Both the position numbers and the translations under genes were made by a program. The notes beneath the pieces were generated by a model, which was not told the origin of the DNA, searched no databases, and saw only the letters and a list, made by a program, of their open reading frames with translations. A stretch of DNA of 35,517 bases, from contig NW_026516473.1 of the NCBI RefSeq assembly GCF_025602895.1, positions 1-35,517 of the forward strand, read 5' to 3'. Source of the stretch: Polychytrium aggregatum. Taxonomy: Eukaryota; Chytridiomycota; Chytridiomycetes; Polychytriales. Within the stretch, counting starts at the first letter, position 1. Each line of letters begins with the position of its first letter. Of this stretch, positions 30,423 through 35,517 are shown in pieces.

Positions 30423-32110
30423 TCACCTTTTCCTCCGTTGAACTCTCGCACAGTTCCAGGAAGGGGTCGCAATACCAGCCGGGCAGCAAGCGATGCGGCC
30501 ATGGGCGGTTCTCCAAAGTCTGCTCCGTATGAAGTCTGATGGCGGCGTTGTCCCAGCGAATCTGCTGAAGATACGCAGCCGGGTTTGTTCGGGACGAGAC
30601 TTTTGCACCGTGATCCGAGTGGCTGGAGCCTTGCCGCTCGCGCTGATGCCACCGTTGTTTGCGGCGACGCCTCCGTTGACAGCCTTGGCAGCCGTTTCAG
30701 GCCTCTTCGCCGCCACGGAGGCCGATGTTGGCTTGTCTTCGCTAACTGTTGAAGCCGCGGTCGATGGGCGAGAGTCCTGGACGACAGCGACGACTCTGTG
30801 GAAACACATGATGCTGCTGAACTCGGGCGGGACTGGTTGCCGAACTGGGCATCGCCCGAGGTTTTCTTGATACCCTCGAAGCCCTGGAAGGTCATTGGCC
30901 CGAACGCAGGGGGGCAGCTGAGTGAACGGATAGACGGGCGGGAGACCAATGACCGAGGCAGAAGTGTCGCGAGCGTGCTGTTGGTAGTATTGCTCCAGTT
31001 GTCGCTTCAGCGCTTGATTTCGCAGGAAGAGCTCGGCCGTGGGTGGGTCGATCAAGGGCTCGACAGCATCGGACGGGTTGTCGGCTTTGCCGGGACTCAG
31101 AGCCCGTGGATGGTGGTGTGCTGCTGCTGGTGCAGTTGCTGCATCTTCAGATGGTGGGCTTTGATGTCTTGGATCTGTTGCTGCTGCAACTGCTGGAGCT
31201 GCTGCTTCTGGAACTTTTGCTGGCGCTGGATGGTGCTCTGTGTGCTGGGTTTGGTTCTCGAGTTGTGGCGGCTTGGGTTTTCTCTGGATCTCGGATGCCA
31301 CCAACTTGATTTGTGGAGATGACGGTTTGGTGGGGTCGATAGACGGCCGCACAAACGGCTTGGAGTGTGGGATCGTATGTGGCAGGGTATGGGGGCGTGG
31401 GAATCGCTCTGAAGGGCCCAACTCGTAACCCTTGCGTGAGCGCTCCTTGGCCGACTGAGGCAAGGGCTGACGGGATGCTTTCTCTCGGGCGACCCGAGCT
31501 CCTCGTCGCCTGTCGAATACGGCATGCCCGGGATGGAGTATCCGTGCCGCTTGCCCCGGCCGAGATTGACGCTCGTGTGTTCGTTTGGGTTGCCGCCGGG
31601 CCAGCGAGGAAGCATGGTGGGCTCATCGCGGTGGGTGGCGAGCTGCCCGGTTCCATGGCCCGGGAGTGCCTGGGCCGAGTTTGGAATGTACATGCCTTCT
31701 CGGTCACAACCCGGGCACAGAGCGTCTGGGGGCGGGCCAGCAGCGGCTGGGTTGAGAGAGCCTTGAAGTTCACTTCGGCATCGACCATCCGTCTGTTGAC
31801 CTCGATCTGCTGCTGGACATACTCGGGGATGGCAGGGGCAAAGGCAGACTTGACGAGATTGGCGCCCTTGCGACCCGGGGCAGGCAGCTCTGCATCAGTC
31901 GGGCGGGGATATCCCATCCGCCAGGCTTGTTCGTGCGAGATGCCAGGAGGCAGGTTGGGTTGTCCAGGGATGTGCACAGGTCCGGTGGGTGTGCGCCCAG
32001 TCGGTATTATTGAGGTGGGTGTCGATGGTGTTGTGGCTCTCGGAAACGGGCTGGAGTGACGACCGAGGCAGCGGATCGGATGCCGGTACAACAAACGACG
32101 GCGCCGACAT
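30423..32110 (-). pseudogene. Unrecognised proline-rich protein, coding-like stretch with repeated frame changes
   Basis: Reading from ATG 32110 (MSAPSFVVPASDPLP), protein-like sequence continues but changes frame about five times. Segments include PNLPPGISHEQAWRMGYPRP, AIPEYVQQQIEVNRRMVDAE, GMYIPNSAQALPGHGTGQL, RGKRHGYSIPGMPYSTGDEE, AKERSRKGYELGPSERF, LRNQALKRQLEQYYQQHARD, GPMTFQGFEGIKKTSGDAQF and SEDKPTSASVAAKRPE. Several changes fall at C/G runs (31728-31732, 31493-31495, 30907-30912), each explicable by one base too few or too many. Introns of normal size do not fit these points. The protein would be proline-, glutamine- and histidine-rich and mostly disordered, with a short coiled coil near 30990. 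I do not recognise a family. It could be a decayed gene, a fast-evolving gene with sequence errors, or partly non-coding. Confidence 0.4.
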
Positions 32111-33564
32111 ATCCTGGTCGCCCGTCTCGCAGGTGATGGTGGTGGTCGGCAGCGCCTCCACCCGAGTGGTAGCATTGAGTGGGAAGGTCTTGTGTGGATT
32201 TCGCAGACTACTCAGCTCCTGCTTCTGTCGGCTCGGCAGGGCGGGTGTGGGGCTGTGTGAGCATTTTGGACGAGAATGGTAACGGTGCGGGCTGCTGAAC
32301 GGCGAGCTGGTCGGTGTAGCAAATGGAGCGATAGTGGTATGGAGGGCAAGGGCTTGCGGAGGCTCAATATGAGTGCTGAATACAGAGTCTTGATGGAGGG
32401 AAGGGACTGGCAGTGAGCAGCTGCTGAATGGCAACCAGTCCAATTCCTAGGGCGGGGGATCGCCGAGCGGGAGATATACCGATGCCGCCACTGAGACAGA
32501 TGTGCTGGAAGCAGACAGGTGGGAGCGGCCAAGGACAAGCAGGTTGGGTGATGGCGGCCGCTGGAACACAAGGAGAGCTAGTAGTGGGAGCAATCGAATA
32601 CCAAGACAGCCACGGCAAACTTGGAACAGCACTGGGCGAGCCTGGCGAAATCCAAGCCAAAGATTGTTGGTCGGGTTGGGAACGGAGCGCCTGCTGGCAG
32701 TGGGATTCTGCAGACACTCGAGGCGCTGATGCAGGACCAAGCAGGCTCACCCGAGAGAAAAGAGGTCACGGATGTCATCCTGGGCGGGCCGGCGCCGGTG
32801 GCCAAAGCGCACAAAGGTCCAGGGGTGATTGAGGGTGTGGGGAGGTGGTATCGTCGACGTTCCCGGATTGATTCGAGGCAACCACATATGAGCGATTTCT
32901 GTTCTGCGCACGGTGCTGTGATTGGCGCTGTTGAGGAAGTGCTTGCTGCAAGCCGCGGGGCACTTGCGACGACAGCAACTCTACCGCACGGGAACCCGAA
33001 GGGCGAGCAGACGGGGCGATGCGCCGTGCGAAGTCGAAGTCAAAGCCATATCGCATCAATGTCAGTGCAATGTTACTTGAACATCAGTGCAATGTTACTT
33101 TAACATCAGTGCAATGTTACTTTAACACCAGTGCAATATCGCATCAATACCACATCATCATCCAACGTGCGCCGGGTCTTCATGCCGGTGTCTCTCCGTC
33201 GCTTCGTTGTGTGCCTGGCCATGGTGCCGGCCATGCCCCGCCGATAGGAGGACGGTGCCCTTTCAGCGTCCGCCTGGTGCGCGCTGCCGCCTCGATGCTG
33301 ATTGCTCGCCGCTTCCGGGCCGGCCTTGCCAATGAAACGTTTCCCGAAAGCGCTTGTGCGTCCTTGCCGGAACGAGCTCGCCAGCCCGGCCGTCCGCAAC
33401 TCTCACGCCATCGAGCCCATAAAGCCTGCCCCAATCCTCCCGCCCGAGCGACAGTACTTCTCCAGTACTGGCATCCATCATCGACTCTCTGGCCCTGCGT
33501 CGCTGCCGAGCGAATTCCACCCGTCTGCCTCCCCCTGAGCCTTCCAAAGCATCCGCCCTGCCAG
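32111..33564. other. Intergenic region left of the cytochrome b5 gene
   Basis: An open minus-strand frame runs on from 32110 to 32443 but looks like leader sequence (serine/proline/histidine-rich, no motif). From 32444 to 33564 I see no gene. It contains a 22-bp minisatellite (33048-33157), listed separately, and should include divergent promoters for the broken gene (-) and the cytochrome b5 gene (+). Confidence 0.5.
33048..33157. repeat. 22-bp minisatellite, five units
   Basis: Five consecutive 22-bp units. The three middle ones are ATGTTACTTTAACATCAGTG-type and begin at 33070, 33092 and 33114. The first (33048) and last (33136) begin with ATATCGCATCAAT, so a 13-bp direct repeat 88 bases (4 x 22) apart brackets the array. 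Confidence 0.85.
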
Positions 33565-34340
33565 ATGGATTCACTGCGACCACATCTCCTCCTTCCCCGC
33601 CCTCACCGGACCGCACCGCAACCCGCCAGCCCGGCCATCATTCGCTCCAGCAGCGCCGAGCCGACGCACTCCTCCAGTCCGGAACACCCATCCCTCCGCA
33701 AGTGCTCCTCAAGTACCCCTGCCGAACTGGAGGATTCAAGTCGGGTCATCTCCCTCGAGGAGTTGGCACAGCACAACACCCCCGAGTCCCTCTGGCTCGC
33801 ATATCGGGGAACCGTTTACGACGCCACAGGTACTGGCGAATCGCTGGTGCTGCAAGGGATTCGGCCGAATCGCATTGCCCTGGCGCTGCTCCATCGGTGC
33901 GGCGAGTGGGAAGGGTGAATCTGTTGCCAGCGCTCGTATCTGTGCCATGAAACCAACGCCTCTGTCTATCTGGCTCCATTTGCTGCCCTGATTCGCCGGC
34001 GCACCTCCTCGGCTCCTCTGGTGTCCGTCACCCAACCACTTTGCTGATGCTCCGTCCTGCTCCATGGATTCATCCGCCCCTTGGCATTGCATGGCTTTGC
34101 TCGGCACTCCACATCCGACATGGCCATTCCACTCCTGGTCGAATTGCGGATCTTGCAGCCTATCTTGGCCGACACCCAGGTGGCAAGAAGATGCTGCTGC
34201 TCGGAGCCGGCAAGGATGCCACCGACCTGATAAACAGCCGCCATCCCTGGGTCAATGTCGACAAGGTTCTATCCCGCTACGGCCGCAAGGTCGGCGTTCT
34301 GAAGCGCCGGGGCTTTGGCGCCTTTCTGTCGATTGTGTAG
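33565..34340 (+). CDS. Cytochrome b5-domain protein, two exons
   Basis: Exons 33565-33829 and 34159-34340, joined by a 329-nt GT-AG intron in phase 1; the product is 148 aa. The first 60 residues (MDSLRPHLLLPRP, then Ser/Pro-rich) look disordered. The heme domain follows: ISLEELAQHN, LWLAYRGTVYDATAYLGRHP (completed by GG across the splice), GAGKDATDLINSRHPWVN and KVLSRYGRKVG. His 94 of HPGG and His 117 of SRHPW are the expected axial heme ligands, 23 apart, close to the usual 24. It probably acts as an electron carrier or heme-binding accessory protein. No transmembrane tail is seen, so it is likely soluble. ATG 33565 is the in-frame start nearest the domain; an upstream start is possible because the frame stays open. 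The residue order across the splice supports the intron strongly. Confidence 0.82.
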
Positions 34341-35294
34341 ATTTGCTGGCTGCTGTCCGCTCCAGGAATCGCACTCTCCAGTAACCAAACGACCCCCCAT
34401 CACATATGCATCTGCACGTCTCCCATCTCCAGTTCATGCATCTGCCGGCAGCCCCGCTATCTGTTCCCACATGTTGTTTATCGTCGTCTTGTCCATGTCT
34501 GACCTTGTGGATCGAAGCTGAAGCTCCATCCGCCTGGCCCACTTCTCCCAGCCTTACACTCGTCCATCCATGTCCTGACCAGCACCATCCTTGTTTTACC
34601 GCATATATCCCAGCCCTCGCTCCCAATGCACTGTCTTGCGACCGGGTCGATGTCCAGACATCCGACGGGTCTCTGATGTATCAATAGAATCCTCACGCGA
34701 ATACTTCGGTGACCGTGGATATCCAAGGGGAGGGAGCGCTGACCCCTAGAGCTCGAATGCCAATTCGAACTGCGATAGCCATCACCTGCCGGCGGCTGCT
34801 ATGAGACATGAGCTGGTCTCCAGCGCACCCTGTATTGTTCTTGAGCACTCGTCGACTGCAAGGGGCGAGCGAGGAAGCAAACATACAGCATGCAAACTCC
34901 TGCACAGGGGTGTACGTGTCGATACATCGGCCAAGCCAAGAGGGCTAGTACGTTTGATGCCCATCGAACCGAGTATCAAGATGGTGCCCCGCTCATGTAG
35001 GCGCACATGGAGAAGAAATAAAAGGAGAGTTCTAGGCTCAATATGGGGACTCCGAGATGTAGATGCAAGAATCAAGGATTAGAATGAGTTGCAGTTTGAA
35101 AAAAAGCAGATTTGATGCTCGCGACATGGAAGGAAAGTGCTTGCAGAGTGTGTGAAGAGTCGGAGGTGGTTGAAATAGGACGACGGGGCAGATTACGTTG
35201 TGCACGGGCGGCAGCGGAAGTTGTGGGAAATCAGGGCGAAACTCACAACCGATTATCAAGCTGCCGTTCACCAAGAAGCCCCAGTGGACAAGCG
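34341..35294. other. Intergenic region
   Basis: I see no recognisable gene, RNA or repeat. Several open frames of 60-108 codons on both strands have no motif and mutually incompatible composition. The right end is presumably the promoter or leader of the partial gene at 35295. Confidence 0.5.
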
Positions 35295-35517
35295 ATGGAA
35301 ACGACGCCGATCGACAGGGACTTGCAGACCGACCAGATGCCGGCCAAACCGATTCTGGCTGCATCGGCCCTCCTTGGCGGCGATTTGGTCGCTGACTCTT
35401 TGGTGTCGGGGATGTCTCACTCGACCGCCAATGACTTCTTCCGCACCAGGCCGCGGCTTGACTGCCGCTGCACAGGTTCAGGACGTTTGCCCGAGCCGGT
35501 GTCTTTGGAGGATGCGT
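35295..35517 (+). CDS. Possible N-terminus of an unrecognised protein, cut by window end
   Basis: ATG 35295 opens a frame of 74 codons that is still open at the last base. It starts METTPIDRDLQTDQMPAKPI and contains ALLGGDLVADSLVSG and STANDFFRTRPRLDC. A second in-frame ATG lies at 35337. Composition looks protein-like and no competing motif exists in other frames. I recognise no family, and a chance open frame in GC-rich DNA is possible. Confidence 0.35.
   Translation, partial: METTPIDRDLQTDQMPAKPILAASALLGGDLVADSLVSGMSHSTANDFFRTRPRLDCRCTGSGRLPEPVSLEDA

Overview
The window looks like nuclear DNA of an early-diverging, probably zoosporic (chytrid-like) fungus. This is inferred from gene content, not from an alignment. 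The evidence is short GT-AG introns of about 70-330 nt, two Ty3/gypsy chromodomain retrotransposons, a metazoan-style dual-GAF cyclic-nucleotide phosphodiesterase, an EHD-type EH-domain gene end, and a decayed Fanzor (eukaryotic TnpB relative). No rRNA, tRNA or CRISPR array was seen.

Layout. (1) 1-7649: tandem satellite with a unit of about 1,675 bp, about 4.6 copies, running off the left edge. Copies 2-5 are almost identical; the first copy is shortened and full of small indels. (2) 7650-20399: a Ty3/gypsy chromovirus-like element (A, 581-bp LTRs) split by a second, apparently intact element (B, 13063-19466, 791-bp LTRs, TTCCC target duplication). Both show candidate self-priming primer sites and -1 frameshift signals between gag and pol. 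Element A has satellite on its left and unrelated DNA on its right, with no target duplication, so a rearrangement probably lies here. (3) 20407-20516: LTR-like debris. (4) 20707-21356 (+): last exons of an EHD-family gene (linker with NPF plus EH domain); the GTPase part is not in the window. (5) 21765-24533 (-): secreted glycerophosphodiester phosphodiesterase, 13 exons, 477 aa, fully reconstructable. (6) 25141-25800 (-): Fanzor C-terminal fossil with two in-frame stops. (7) 25860-29442 (-): GAF-GAF-PDEase gene, 6 exons, about 922 aa. (8) 30423-32110 (-): proline-rich unrecognised coding-like stretch that changes frame repeatedly. (9) 33565-34340 (+): two-exon cytochrome b5-domain protein. 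(10) 35295-35517 (+): possible first exon of a further gene, cut by the window end.

How it fits together. The left 20 kb is repeat-driven DNA: satellite, then an older retroelement, then a younger one nested in it. The right 15 kb is ordinary gene space with housekeeping or signalling genes (phospholipid turnover, cyclic nucleotide hydrolysis, heme protein) and one mobile-element fossil. All exon models were made by eye from splice consensus, reading frame and family motifs. No homology search or RNA data was available.
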